A stretch of 64,000 bases of DNA from Bradyrhizobium sp. ISRA430 (GTDB lineage: Bacteria; Pseudomonadota; Alphaproteobacteria; Rhizobiales; Xanthobacteraceae). The stretch covers positions 7,976,501 through 8,040,500 of the forward strand of contig NZ_CP094516.1 in assembly GCF_029909975.1 (NCBI RefSeq), given 5' to 3'. How positions within the stretch are numbered: the stretch's first letter is position 1; each line of letters starts with the position of its first letter. The notes below the pieces were generated by a model. That model worked only from the letters and a program-made list of their open reading frames with translations, was not told where the DNA came from and did no database searches. The position numbers were made by a program, and so were the translations under genes. Below are positions 17,917-27,239 of the stretch, piece after piece.

Positions 17917-18897
17917 ATGCGCTTCATCGAAAGCTGGACTCCGGCCACGCTGGTATCGACGCGCAAGCTTGCGCCTGACATCCGCGAATTCCTGATCCTG
18001 CCGGATCAATTCGACGGCGCCGCCTATCCGGTCGGCAGCCATATCAATGTGAGCGTGACCATCGACGGCCAGCCGGAGACGCGGTCCTATTCGCTGGTCG
18101 GCGAGGCCTCGCCTCGTGGCTTCCGGATCGCGGTGCGCCGCGCCGAGGATTCCCGCGGCGGCTCGCGCTACATGTGGCAGCTCGCCCCGGGCGCGCGGCT
18201 CGACATCACGCAGCCCGCCTCGCTGCTCGCGGTCGACTGGGCGCGCGAACACTATTGCCTGATCGCGGGCGGCATCGGCATCACGCCGATCGTCGGCGCG
18301 GCCCAGGCGCTGGCGCGGCGAGGGGTGAATGTCAGGCTGCACTATGCCGTGCGGTCGCGCGGCGATGCCGCCTATCTCGATGACCTCGCCGGTCTGCTCG
18401 GCGATCGCCTGGTCGTCCATGCCGGCGACGAAGGCAGGCGGCTCGATCTCGACGCGCTGTTTGCCTCAGTGCCGCCGGGCGCGCTGACGCTGTTCTGCGG
18501 CCCGATGCGGATGTTGGACGCCGCGCGCCACGCCTGGATCGCCGCAGGCCATCCGCTCCCTGATCTCCGCTACGAGACCTTCGGCTCCAGCGGCACGCTG
18601 CCGACCGAGACGTTCCGCGTCCGCCTGAAGGACTCCGGCGTCGAGCTCGAAATCCCGCGCGAGCGCTCGATGCTGGACGTGCTCAATGCCAGCGGCCACG
18701 AGGTGATGTACGACTGCAAGCGCGGCGAATGCGGTCTGTGCGCCATCGACGTGGTCGAGGTCGAGGGCGAGATCGACCACCGCGACGTCTTCTTCAGCGA
18801 TCATCAGAAAGAGAGCAACCAGAAGATCTGCGCCTGCGTCTCGCGCGCCCGCGGCACCATCACGGTCGACACGCTGCTCCGAGCGGATGCGATCTGA
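17917..18897 (+). CDS. FMN/[2Fe-2S] oxygenase reductase, VanB-like
   Basis: 326 residues of the phthalate-dioxygenase-reductase type. Order: a flavin-binding barrel with RSYSL at residues 56-60, an NAD(P)H-binding domain with AGGIGITPI near 117-125, and a C-terminal plant-type ferredoxin domain whose cluster ligands are Cys267, Cys272, Cys275 and Cys305. It passes electrons from NADH through FMN and its iron-sulfur cluster to the Rieske centre of the upstream oxygenase. The ATG follows GAGAGGAG. It is the last gene of the operon. Confidence 0.9.
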   Translation: MRFIESWTPATLVSTRKLAPDIREFLILPDQFDGAAYPVGSHINVSVTIDGQPETRSYSLVGEASPRGFRIAVRRAEDSRGGSRYMWQLAPGARLDITQPASLLAVDWAREHYCLIAGGIGITPIVGAAQALARRGVNVRLHYAVRSRGDAAYLDDLAGLLGDRLVVHAGDEGRRLDLDALFASVPPGALTLFCGPMRMLDAARHAWIAAGHPLPDLRYETFGSSGTLPTETFRVRLKDSGVELEIPRERSMLDVLNASGHEVMYDCKRGECGLCAIDVVEVEGEIDHRDVFFSDHQKESNQKICACVSRARGTITVDTLLRADAI

Positions 18898-18913
18898 GGT
18901 GGCTGCTCGGCCT

Positions 18914-19033
18914 TCATGGTTCGAGACGCGCCGTAAGGCGGCGCTCGTCACCATGAGGGTCTAAAGTCTCGCCGCGAAGATCGGCCTCATCCTGAGGAGC
19001 CCGCCGAGGGCGGGCGTCTCGAGGATGGCCGCA
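18914..19033. repeat. Intergenic repeat family B, copy 2
   Basis: Begins TCATGGTTCGAGACGCGCC and continues GTAAGGCGGCGCTCGTCACC, then CCTCATCCTGAGGAGCCCGCC and GGGCGGGCGTCTCGAGGATGGCCGC. Nested inverted repeats give several hairpins. It occupies the convergent gap between the reductase and the GGDEF/EAL gene and may serve as a terminator or mRNA stabiliser. Confidence 0.7.
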
Positions 19034-19039
19034 GAAGAC

Positions 19040-21001
19040 TTACGCCGCGTAGGTCGCGCGGCGTTTCTTCGGGTCGAGCAACGCCAGCACCTGCTCGGCC
19101 GATGCCGGCCGGCCGATGAGATAGCCCTGGACTTCGTCGCACTGGGTCTGACGCAGATATTCGAGCTGGTCGGCGGTCTCGACGCCTTCCGCGACCACGC
19201 CGATCTTCAAGTCGCGCGCAAGCGAGATCACCGACTTCACGATCGCGGCGCAGTCCGGCTGCACCAGCATGTCGCGGATGAAGGACTGGTCGATCTTGAT
19301 CCGGCTGAACGGCAGCTTGCGCAAGTAAGTCAGTGACGAGAACCCGGTGCCGAAATCGTCGAGCGCTACCGTGACGCCGAGTTGCAACAGGGCGTTCAGG
19401 ATCGAGGCCGCCGAACCATACTTCGACAGCAGCATCGATTCCGTGATCTCGATCTCGAGCCGATGTGGGGCGATCTTCGCATCGGCAAGCGCCTGCACGA
19501 TGGTCTGCAGGATTCCCGTGTTGTGAAATTGCGCCGCGGAGAAATTTACGGCGACCCTGATATCCTCCGGCCAGTGCGCCAGCGTCGCGCAGGCGCGCCG
19601 GATGGCCCATTCGCCGATTTCGTGGATCAGCCCGGTCTCTTCCGCGATCGGAATGAACTCGCTCGGCGGGACCAGTCCGCGCGAGGGATGCTGCCAGCGC
19701 AGCAGCGCCTCGAAGCCGGTGATCCGGCTTTCGCCGAGATGGAGGAACGGCTGGTAGACCAGGAACAGCTCGTTCCGCGCGACCGCGCCTTCCAGATCCG
19801 ATTGCAGCGCCTTGCGGTCGCGCGACGCCTTGTCGTCGCTGATCTCGAAGAAGCGGACCGTGCCGGGTCCGGCCTTCTTGGCCCGGTAGAGCGCGGTGTC
19901 GGCATTCTTCATGATGTCGAGCGTCGTGTTGCCGTCGCGCGGTGCCAGCACGATGCCGACGCTGGTCGCGCCGACGATCTCGCGGCCCTCGATCGTGAAC
20001 GGCTCGGCGAAGGCTGCAGCGAAGCGTTCGGCGATCTCGAGCGCATCCTCGGGGCGCGCCAGGTTCGCCATCACCAGCGCGAACTCGTCGCCGCCGATGC
20101 GTGCGACATGCTCGGCCGCACGGGTACAGCGCTGCAGCCGGCTCGCAACCTGGACGAGGTATTCGTCGCCGGCGGGATGGCCGAACTTGTCGTTGATCTC
20201 CTTGAAGCGATCGAGGTCGAGAAGAAGCACCGCGAACTCCTCGCCGGACAGCGCCAGCCTCTTCAGGGCGGCATCGAGCGTCTCGTTGAAGGCAAAGCGG
20301 TTGGGTAGCTGGGTCAGCGGGTCCTGTCGCACGTTGCGTTCAGTCTCGATCTGCCGCATCACGCGATGCGTGAACGCGAACGAATTGACGAACACGCCAC
20401 GCAGCAGCACCGATCCGTAGACCGCCACCAGGATGGCGATCAGCAGATAGGCAAGATCGTCGCTGCGGCCGAGACAGATGGCGATGCCGACGAAGAGCGG
20501 CGTCGTGAAAGCGATGGCCGCGATCGGGATCGTGGCGAAGGCGAGCGCGCCGCCGGCCAGCATCCCGGAGCACAGGCAGGTGATGATGAGCTTCCCGCCG
20601 GTGTCGGCATTGGCGAAGAAGGCGACCGGCACGATGCCCCAGGCCGTGCCGAGGATGAAGGCATTCCGTACGAGCCGGTACACGGCGCGGCGCGACACGA
20701 ATTGCGGTTTGGTGATGCGGCGCGACGCGCGGGATTGCAGGCCGAATGCGACCGCGGCACCGGCGACGATGATCGCCCAGACCAAGGCCAGCTTCCAGTC
20801 CGGCGAATGCCACAGGGCGATGGCGAGCACGGCTGCATTGCATGCATTGGCGAGCATGATGCCGACGGAATAGCCGAGCACGAGCGACATCTGCTCGGCG
20901 CGGATGTGGCCGGCGACAGCTTCGTCCGTTGCGGGTCCGCCGAACGCGGACAGATCGCCGGCGAACAGCCGTGCGAAATAGGAGGTCAGTTGGGTCCGCA
21001 T
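19040..21001 (-). CDS. Membrane-anchored GGDEF-EAL protein (cyclic-di-GMP turnover)
   Basis: 653 residues. The first ~215 residues contain about six hydrophobic segments of a membrane sensor. A GGDEF domain follows, with the intact signature at 303-307 and DLDRF before it. The inhibitory I-site is altered: RAAE stands where RxxD is normal. An EAL domain follows (EALLRW at 431-436, with DDFGTG and VAEGVET further on), retaining the residues expected for phosphodiesterase activity. It could make and break c-di-GMP; which activity dominates cannot be told. It is a single gene flanked by repeats on both sides. Confidence 0.9.
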   Translation of the reverse strand: MRTQLTSYFARLFAGDLSAFGGPATDEAVAGHIRAEQMSLVLGYSVGIMLANACNAAVLAIALWHSPDWKLALVWAIIVAGAAVAFGLQSRASRRITKPQFVSRRAVYRLVRNAFILGTAWGIVPVAFFANADTGGKLIITCLCSGMLAGGALAFATIPIAAIAFTTPLFVGIAICLGRSDDLAYLLIAILVAVYGSVLLRGVFVNSFAFTHRVMRQIETERNVRQDPLTQLPNRFAFNETLDAALKRLALSGEEFAVLLLDLDRFKEINDKFGHPAGDEYLVQVASRLQRCTRAAEHVARIGGDEFALVMANLARPEDALEIAERFAAAFAEPFTIEGREIVGATSVGIVLAPRDGNTTLDIMKNADTALYRAKKAGPGTVRFFEISDDKASRDRKALQSDLEGAVARNELFLVYQPFLHLGESRITGFEALLRWQHPSRGLVPPSEFIPIAEETGLIHEIGEWAIRRACATLAHWPEDIRVAVNFSAAQFHNTGILQTIVQALADAKIAPHRLEIEITESMLLSKYGSAASILNALLQLGVTVALDDFGTGFSSLTYLRKLPFSRIKIDQSFIRDMLVQPDCAAIVKSVISLARDLKIGVVAEGVETADQLEYLRQTQCDEVQGYLIGRPASAEQVLALLDPKKRRATYAA

Positions 21002-21376
21002 TCCAGAGCCTGCAGCAACATTGGCCGTATTTCCGGCTCGACCCGGAGAATTCGCTGCAAAGCTTTGACGAACTATGAATTATCCCCGCTGTCCGGCCTC
21101 GCCGCGATCACTTCTCGGTGCCCAAGCATTCGTATCGATAACAAATCGATACAAATGCGGGTGATGCTGCGAGAGCGCCTTTGCCCCCACTACGACCGCT
21201 GTCATCGCCCGCCTTGTGCGCAATTGCGCACTGGGGCGGGCGATCCAGTATTCCAGAGACAGCGACGAATACGGATAGGCCGCGGCGTACTGGATGCCCC
21301 GCCTTCGCGGGGCATGACAGCCCTTTCTCAACAATTGATTTCGTTCACGTATCTAGCGCTTGCGTCCGCGGCGCGG
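21002..21376. other. Gap holding a family A repeat
   Basis: 375 bases between the start of the GGDEF/EAL gene and the end of the NTF2-like gene, both on the minus strand. Apart from repeat A2 at 21201-21319 I see no gene. The promoter of the GGDEF/EAL gene should lie in 21002-21190; AACAAATCGATACAAATGCG there contains no clear box. Confidence 0.4.
21201..21319. repeat. Intergenic palindromic repeat family A, copy 2
   Basis: GTCATCGCCCGCC, the perfect palindrome TGCGCAATTGCGCA, GGGGCGGGCGATCCAG, then TATTCCAGAGAC, GCGGCGTACTGGATG, and the closing hairpin CCCCGCCTTCGCGGGG followed by CATGACAG. The first half is almost identical to the copy at 38646. Confidence 0.75.
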
Positions 21377-21742
21377 TCAGCGCCCCATTTGCTTCGGATC
21401 GTAATAGAACCGCTCTTCGATTAGCTCATCGCCGCGCCAGGTCTGCCAGGCGATCTCCTCCAGCGTCCGCGTGACGCCTTCCGCATTGGTGAAGCTGAAA
21501 ATCCAGCGCGTGGCGACGTTGTCGCCCTCGATCAGGCTCGGCCCGATGCGGACGGCCTTGACCTCCTTGAAAGCGGCGAGCACGCCGCGTTCCTTCGCGG
21601 CCAGCTTGTCACGCCCGATTGTCGGCTCGGCATTGTTTTCATAGGTGGCGGCATCGGGCACGTAAAACTGCTCGACTGCGCCGACGAAATCCCCGGCCTC
21701 CAGCCGTCCTGCAAAGGCTTCCACGATCCCACGGCTCGGCAT
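21377..21742 (-). CDS. NTF2-like / SnoaL-like protein
   Basis: 121 residues of the nuclear-transport-factor-2-like fold, with an early helical VEAFAGRLEAGDFVGAVEQFY, a GRDKLAAKE stretch and a C-terminal ELIEERFYYDP strand. Members are small alpha+beta barrels serving as isomerases, hydrolases or binding proteins, and function cannot be assigned from sequence. The ATG at 21742 follows GAGGTG by six bases. It is divergent from a TetR regulator gene and has palindromes 20-55 bases before its start that fit control by that regulator. Confidence 0.75.
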   Translation of the reverse strand: MPSRGIVEAFAGRLEAGDFVGAVEQFYVPDAATYENNAEPTIGRDKLAAKERGVLAAFKEVKAVRIGPSLIEGDNVATRWIFSFTNAEGVTRTLEEIAWQTWRGDELIEERFYYDPKQMGR

Positions 21743-21764
21743 GCGACACCTCACGATAAAAACA

Positions 21765-21798
21765 GACTGTTAGTCGGTAAATACCGACCGTTAGTCGA
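21765..21798. promoter_or_regulatory. Candidate TetR-type operator
   Basis: GACTGTTAGTCGG at 21765-21777 and GACCGTTAGTCGA at 21786-21798 are direct repeats 21 bp apart, two helical turns. Between and across them runs the perfect inverted repeat GTCGGTAAATACCGAC (21773-21788). The site lies just upstream of the NTF2-like gene and in the intergenic region it shares with the divergent tetR gene. Confidence 0.55.
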
Positions 21799-21832
21799 AA
21801 AGTCAACTGATTTAGCCGCGCACGCTCGTGCC

Positions 21833-22034
21833 CCCTTCTCCCCTTGTGGGAGAAGGTGGCATAGGCGGCCTTTGGCCGCCGTTCTTAAGAACGCCGAAGC
21901 GAAGCTTCGGCTACGGCGCCGGATGAGGGGTTGCTTCAGCAAACTCGAATGTAAGAGGGAGTTCGCGGAAAGAGACCCCTCACCCGTCTCGCCGCTGCGC
22001 GGCGAGCCACCCTCTCCCACAAGGGGAGAGGGTG
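21833..22034. repeat. Intergenic repeat family D, copy 1
   Basis: Outer inverted repeat CTTCTCCCCTTGTGGGAGAAGG at the left and CCTCTCCCACAAGGGGAGAGGG at the right. Inside are GGCGGCCTTTGGCCGCC, GCCGAAGCGAAGCTTCGGC and GAGACCCCTCACCCGTCTCGCC. It closely matches the copy at 59273 and separates the TetR operator from the tetR coding region. Confidence 0.75.
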
Positions 22035-22114
22035 CAGCGTCGGCGCGGCGCGTGGTGCTCAGGTCATTGCAGCACTGACTGGCTGCGTGCGCCGAATTCG
22101 ACTAGAGGAGACGT

Positions 22115-22705
22115 ATGGCAAAACAGGCGGAACGGCGGGCTGCAACATCGGAGGCGATCCTGACGGCGGCGCGCCGCCTGTTCGGGACCCAAGGTTTTGC
22201 CGCCACCACCATGGACGAGATTGCCGAAGCCGCCCGCGTCGCGAAGGGCGCGGTGTATCATCACTTCAAGACCAAGGAGGCGGTGTTCGAGGCGGTGTTC
22301 GATCTCGTCTCGCGCGACCTCGTCATCGAGATCGATCGCGCCGCGCGGACCGAGAAGGACGTGCTCGCCGCGATGGTCGCCGGCACGCAGCATTATTTTG
22401 CCGCGACCGCCAAGGGTCCGACCGGTCAGATCATCCTGCGCGACGGCCCGGCGGTGCTCGGCTGGGAGCGCTGGCGCGAGATCGATGCGCAGCATTTCGG
22501 CGGCAAGCTGCCGCGCGCCATCGCTGCGGCCATGGAAGCCGGCCTGATCGCGCGTCAACCGGTCGAGCCGCTGGCGCGGCTGCTGCTGGGCGCCGTGACT
22601 GAAGCCGCGGTCGCCTGCGCCGGACGCGCGGATATCGCAAGGGCCGGAGCGGAATATGCCCGTGCGTTCAAGTCGCTGGTCGAGGCGCTGCGCCTTGCCG
22701 AATGA
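22115..22705 (+). CDS. TetR-family transcriptional regulator
   Basis: 196 residues. The N-terminal helix-turn-helix spans about residues 10-55 (AILTAARRLFGTQGFAATTMDEIA, then VAKGAVYHHFKTKEAVF, typical of the family). The C-terminal helical domain would bind a small molecule. The ATG follows AGAGGAGA. It is divergent from the NTF2-like gene and 57 bases upstream of the GMC oxidoreductase, so it may regulate either or both. The palindromes at 21765-21798 are its best candidate site. Confidence 0.85.
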   Translation: MAKQAERRAATSEAILTAARRLFGTQGFAATTMDEIAEAARVAKGAVYHHFKTKEAVFEAVFDLVSRDLVIEIDRAARTEKDVLAAMVAGTQHYFAATAKGPTGQIILRDGPAVLGWERWREIDAQHFGGKLPRAIAAAMEAGLIARQPVEPLARLLLGAVTEAAVACAGRADIARAGAEYARAFKSLVEALRLAE

Positions 22706-22762
22706 TTGTGCTAAGTGACGAAAACGGAAACGCCTACCAACCAACAACAAGAACAGCACGAC

Positions 22763-24388
22763 ATGAACGCAAATTCTCACCCCGCGCCGTCCGATCCGCA
22801 ATTCGACTACATCATCGTCGGCGCCGGCTCTGCCGGCTGCGTGCTCGCCAACCGGCTCTCTGCGAACGGCAAGCACACCGTTCTGCTGCTGGAAGCGGGG
22901 CCGAAGGACGCCAACATCTGGATCCACGTGCCGCTCGGCTATGGCAAGCTGTTCAAGGAGAAGACCGTCAACTGGATGTACCAGACCGAGCCGGAACCCG
23001 AGCTCAAGGGACGTCAGGTGTTCCAGCCGCGCGGCAAGACGCTGGGCGGATCGAGCTCGATCAACGGCCTGCTCTACGTCCGCGGCCAGCATGAGGACTA
23101 CGACCGCTGGCGCCAGCTCGGCAACACCGGCTGGGGCTATGACGACGTGCTGCCCTATTTCAAGAAGGCGGAGAACCAGGCACGCGGGGCCAGCGAATTC
23201 CACGGCAGCGACGGCCCGCTGCCGGTATCGGACATGATCATGACCGATCCGCTGTCAAAGGCTTTCATCGATGCCGCCGTCCAGACTGGTCTGCCCTACA
23301 ACCCGGATTTCAACGGCGCCTCGCAGGAGGGCGTCGGCCTGTTCCAGACCACGACGCGCAACGGCCGCCGCGCCTCCACGGCGGTAGCCTATCTCGGCCC
23401 GGCCAAGACCCGCGGCAATCTCAAGATAGAGACCGGCGCCCTCGGCCAGCGCATCCTGTTCGAAGGCCGGCGCGCGGTCGGCGTCGAGTACCGGCAAGGC
23501 GCTCAGCTTCGCCGCGCCCGGGCGCGCAAGGAGGTCGTGCTGTCGAGCGGCGCCTACAACTCGCCGCAGCTCCTGCAGCTCTCCGGCGTCGGTCCCGCCG
23601 ATCTCCTGCGCAAGCACGGCATCGACGTGGTGCTGGACGCGGAGGGCGTCGGCCACGATCTTCAGGACCACATGCAGGTCCGCATCGTGATGCGCTGCTC
23701 GCAGAAGATCACGCTGAACGACACCGTCAATCATCCGATCCGCCGCACGCTCGAAGGCGCGCGTTATGCGCTGTTCCGCAAGGGTTGGCTGACGATCGCG
23801 GCGGGTACCGCAGGGGCGTTCTTCAAGACCAGCCCGCGGCTCGCCTCGCCCGACATCCAGGTCCACTTCCTGCCGTTCTCGACCGACAAGATGGGCGAGA
23901 AGCTGCACGATTTTTCCGGCTTCACTGCCTCGGTGTGCCAGCTCCGGCCCGAGAGCCGCGGCAGCCTGCGGATCAGAAGCGCCGATCCGACCGTGCCGCC
24001 GGAAATCCGCATCAACTACATGTCGACCGAAACCGACCGCACGACCAACGTCGAAGCCCTGAAGATCCTGCGCAAGATCCTGGGCGCGCAGGCGCTGAAG
24101 CCGTTCGTGGTCGACGAGGTCGATCCGGGCGCGAAGGTATCCACGGATGCGGAACTGCTGGATTTCTGCCGCGAGCGCGGCAGCACCATCTATCATCCGA
24201 CCTCGACCTGCCGTATGGGCAATGATGCGCTGGCGGTGGTCGATCAGCGGCTGAAGGTGAAGGGCCTCGTCGGCCTTCGCATCGTCGATGGCTCGATCAT
24301 GCCGGACCTCGTGTCCGGGAACACCAATGCGCCGATCATCATGATCGCGGAAAAGGCCTCCGACATGATATTGGAGGATGCGCGGTAA
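22763..24388 (+). CDS. GMC-family FAD-dependent oxidoreductase (choline-dehydrogenase-like)
   Basis: 541 residues from the ATG at 22763; a GTG at 22715 is possible and neither has a strong ribosome-binding site. The FAD-binding Rossmann motif YIIVGAGSAGCVLANRL lies near residue 15. GMC signature 1 is RGKTLGGSSSINGLLY; signature 2 is around SSGAYNSPQLLQLSGVGP. Near the end, YHPTSTCRMG holds the catalytic His, followed by DGSIMP. The family oxidises alcohols to aldehydes or ketones; the substrate is unknown. Being next to a TetR regulator suggests induction by its substrate. Confidence 0.85.
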   Translation: MNANSHPAPSDPQFDYIIVGAGSAGCVLANRLSANGKHTVLLLEAGPKDANIWIHVPLGYGKLFKEKTVNWMYQTEPEPELKGRQVFQPRGKTLGGSSSINGLLYVRGQHEDYDRWRQLGNTGWGYDDVLPYFKKAENQARGASEFHGSDGPLPVSDMIMTDPLSKAFIDAAVQTGLPYNPDFNGASQEGVGLFQTTTRNGRRASTAVAYLGPAKTRGNLKIETGALGQRILFEGRRAVGVEYRQGAQLRRARARKEVVLSSGAYNSPQLLQLSGVGPADLLRKHGIDVVLDAEGVGHDLQDHMQVRIVMRCSQKITLNDTVNHPIRRTLEGARYALFRKGWLTIAAGTAGAFFKTSPRLASPDIQVHFLPFSTDKMGEKLHDFSGFTASVCQLRPESRGSLRIRSADPTVPPEIRINYMSTETDRTTNVEALKILRKILGAQALKPFVVDEVDPGAKVSTDAELLDFCRERGSTIYHPTSTCRMGNDALAVVDQRLKVKGLVGLRIVDGSIMPDLVSGNTNAPIIMIAEKASDMILEDAR

Positions 24389-24413
24389 CCACGCGCTTCG
24401 AAAGGATAAAGAG

Positions 24414-25394
24414 TTGGCTACGCGACTTAAGATCGGCACGCGCAAGAGCGCGATGGCGCTGGCACAGACGGAAGAGATCGCGCGCCGCCTGACCGCCGCC
24501 ATGCCCGATCTCGAAATCGAGATCGTCAAGTTCGACACCACGGGCGATCTCGATCAGACCAGCAAGCTGTTACCGCATGGCGGCAAGGGCGGTGCCTTCG
24601 TGGCGCAGATCCGCGCCGCCGTGCTGTCGGGCGAGTTGCAGGCGGCGATGCACTCGCTGAAGGACATGCCCGGCAACGAGGACACGCCCGGCCTCGTGAT
24701 CGGCGCCACGCTCTCCCGCGATCCGCCCGGCGATGCGCTTGTGCTGCGCCACGGCGTGACACTGGAGGCGCTGCGTCAGTCGCGCGGCAAGGGCTTCAAG
24801 ATCGGCACCAATGCGGTGCGGCGCGCGGCCTATGCCCGCCGGCTGTTTCCGCAAGTGGAGGTGATCCACTTCCGCGGCGCCGCCGACACGCGCGTGCGCA
24901 AGCTCGACAATGGCGAGAAGCAGCGTCTGCCGGATGGCGGCGCGGTGGGACCGGCGGACGCGCTGATCATGGCGCGCTCGGGACTCGATCGCGTTGGTCT
25001 TGCGAGCCGCATTGCCTACGAGTTCACACCTGCGGAGATGCTGCCCGCCGCGGGCCAGGGCATCGTCGCCGTCGAATGCGCGGCGCAGGACTGGGAGACG
25101 CGGCGCATCCTCGCATCGATCGACGATCCGGCCGCGCATGCCTGCGCCGATGCCGAGCGCGAGGTGCTGTGGGTGCTCAACGGCCACTGCAACTCGCCGG
25201 TGGCGGGTTACTCGACCATCGACGGCGATCGGATGTCGCTCACCGCATCCGTGCTCGATCTGTCCGGCAATACCATCATCGAAGCCGCGCAATCAGGGCC
25301 CGCCAACCGCCCGCGCGAGCTCGGCCGCGCGGTCGGGCTCGAGCTGCTCGCCAAGGGCGCAGCCGAGATCATCGAGCGCAGCCGGCCGCGGTAA
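24414..25394 (+). CDS. hemC: Hydroxymethylbilane synthase (porphobilinogen deaminase)
   Basis: Polymerises four porphobilinogen molecules to hydroxymethylbilane in tetrapyrrole synthesis. 326 residues from a TTG at 24414, which follows AAAGGATAAAGAG; this overlaps nothing and is better than an ATG at 24378 inside the previous gene. Asp84 in HSLKDMPG matches catalytic Asp84 of E. coli, and Cys259 in NGHCNSPVAG is the expected cofactor-binding cysteine. Other motifs are diverged: GTNAVRRAA instead of GTSSLRRQ and RGAADTRVRKL instead of RGNVNTRL. Convergent with hemE. Confidence 0.85.
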   Translation: MATRLKIGTRKSAMALAQTEEIARRLTAAMPDLEIEIVKFDTTGDLDQTSKLLPHGGKGGAFVAQIRAAVLSGELQAAMHSLKDMPGNEDTPGLVIGATLSRDPPGDALVLRHGVTLEALRQSRGKGFKIGTNAVRRAAYARRLFPQVEVIHFRGAADTRVRKLDNGEKQRLPDGGAVGPADALIMARSGLDRVGLASRIAYEFTPAEMLPAAGQGIVAVECAAQDWETRRILASIDDPAAHACADAEREVLWVLNGHCNSPVAGYSTIDGDRMSLTASVLDLSGNTIIEAAQSGPANRPRELGRAVGLELLAKGAAEIIERSRPR

Positions 25395-25727
25395 GCCCGC
25401 CGCAAAACGACGTCGGCGCGATCATGGAATCGTGCTCCTGTTTTGCCCGACGTGTCAAATGCCTTCGCTGCGGGACTCTAGGCCATGCCGGACGAAATCC
25501 TTCAATGATTTCTACTTTGCATGGGGTTGTTTTCGAGTTTTTTGTTGGAGCGTGCGACTCCCGGCTGCGGTCACATCGAAACGGTTGGTCGCCACGCGGC
25601 ACACTGCGCCCTCTCCCCCCTTGCGGGGGAGAGCTGGAGAGGGGGTAGCCACAATGAACGCTGGGTGCTTGTGGCTACCCCCTCCCTGACCCGCAAGGGG
25701 GGAGGGAACGGAAAGAGCGTGGACGCT
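25395..25727. other. Convergent gap between hemC and hemE
   Basis: 333 bases without a gene. The right part is the hairpin repeat at 25609-25708. The left part (25395-25600) has a TTTTTTG-rich patch around 25530 but no clear structure. Confidence 0.35.
25609..25708. repeat. Intergenic repeat family D-like, copy 3
   Basis: CCCTCTCCCCCCTTGCGGGGGAGAG at the left and CCCGCAAGGGGGGAGGG at the right form a long imperfect inverted repeat. The inner pair GGGGGTAGCCAC and GTGGCTACCCCC is nearly perfect. It sits between convergent hemC and hemE and would fold into a strong hairpin on either strand, possibly acting as a bidirectional terminator. Confidence 0.65.
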
Positions 25728-27093
<1,366 letters not shown>

Positions 27094-27239
27094 GGGACCG
27101 CCGGTTTCCGATAGGCTTGATAATACCTTGTTAGCGATCTGCGGACGATTGCGTCCGTAGGAGTACGGAAAGCCCGCATATCGCGGTGAATCTCGGCGGC
27201 AATTTCAGGGTTCGATAACAGAAGCGGCGGAGTTTCCGA

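Noticed and set aside
27142..27157. Hairpin CGGACG-ATTG-CGTCCG before the sensor cyclase
   Set aside because: A perfect but short stem with no T-run; too little evidence for a terminator or operator.
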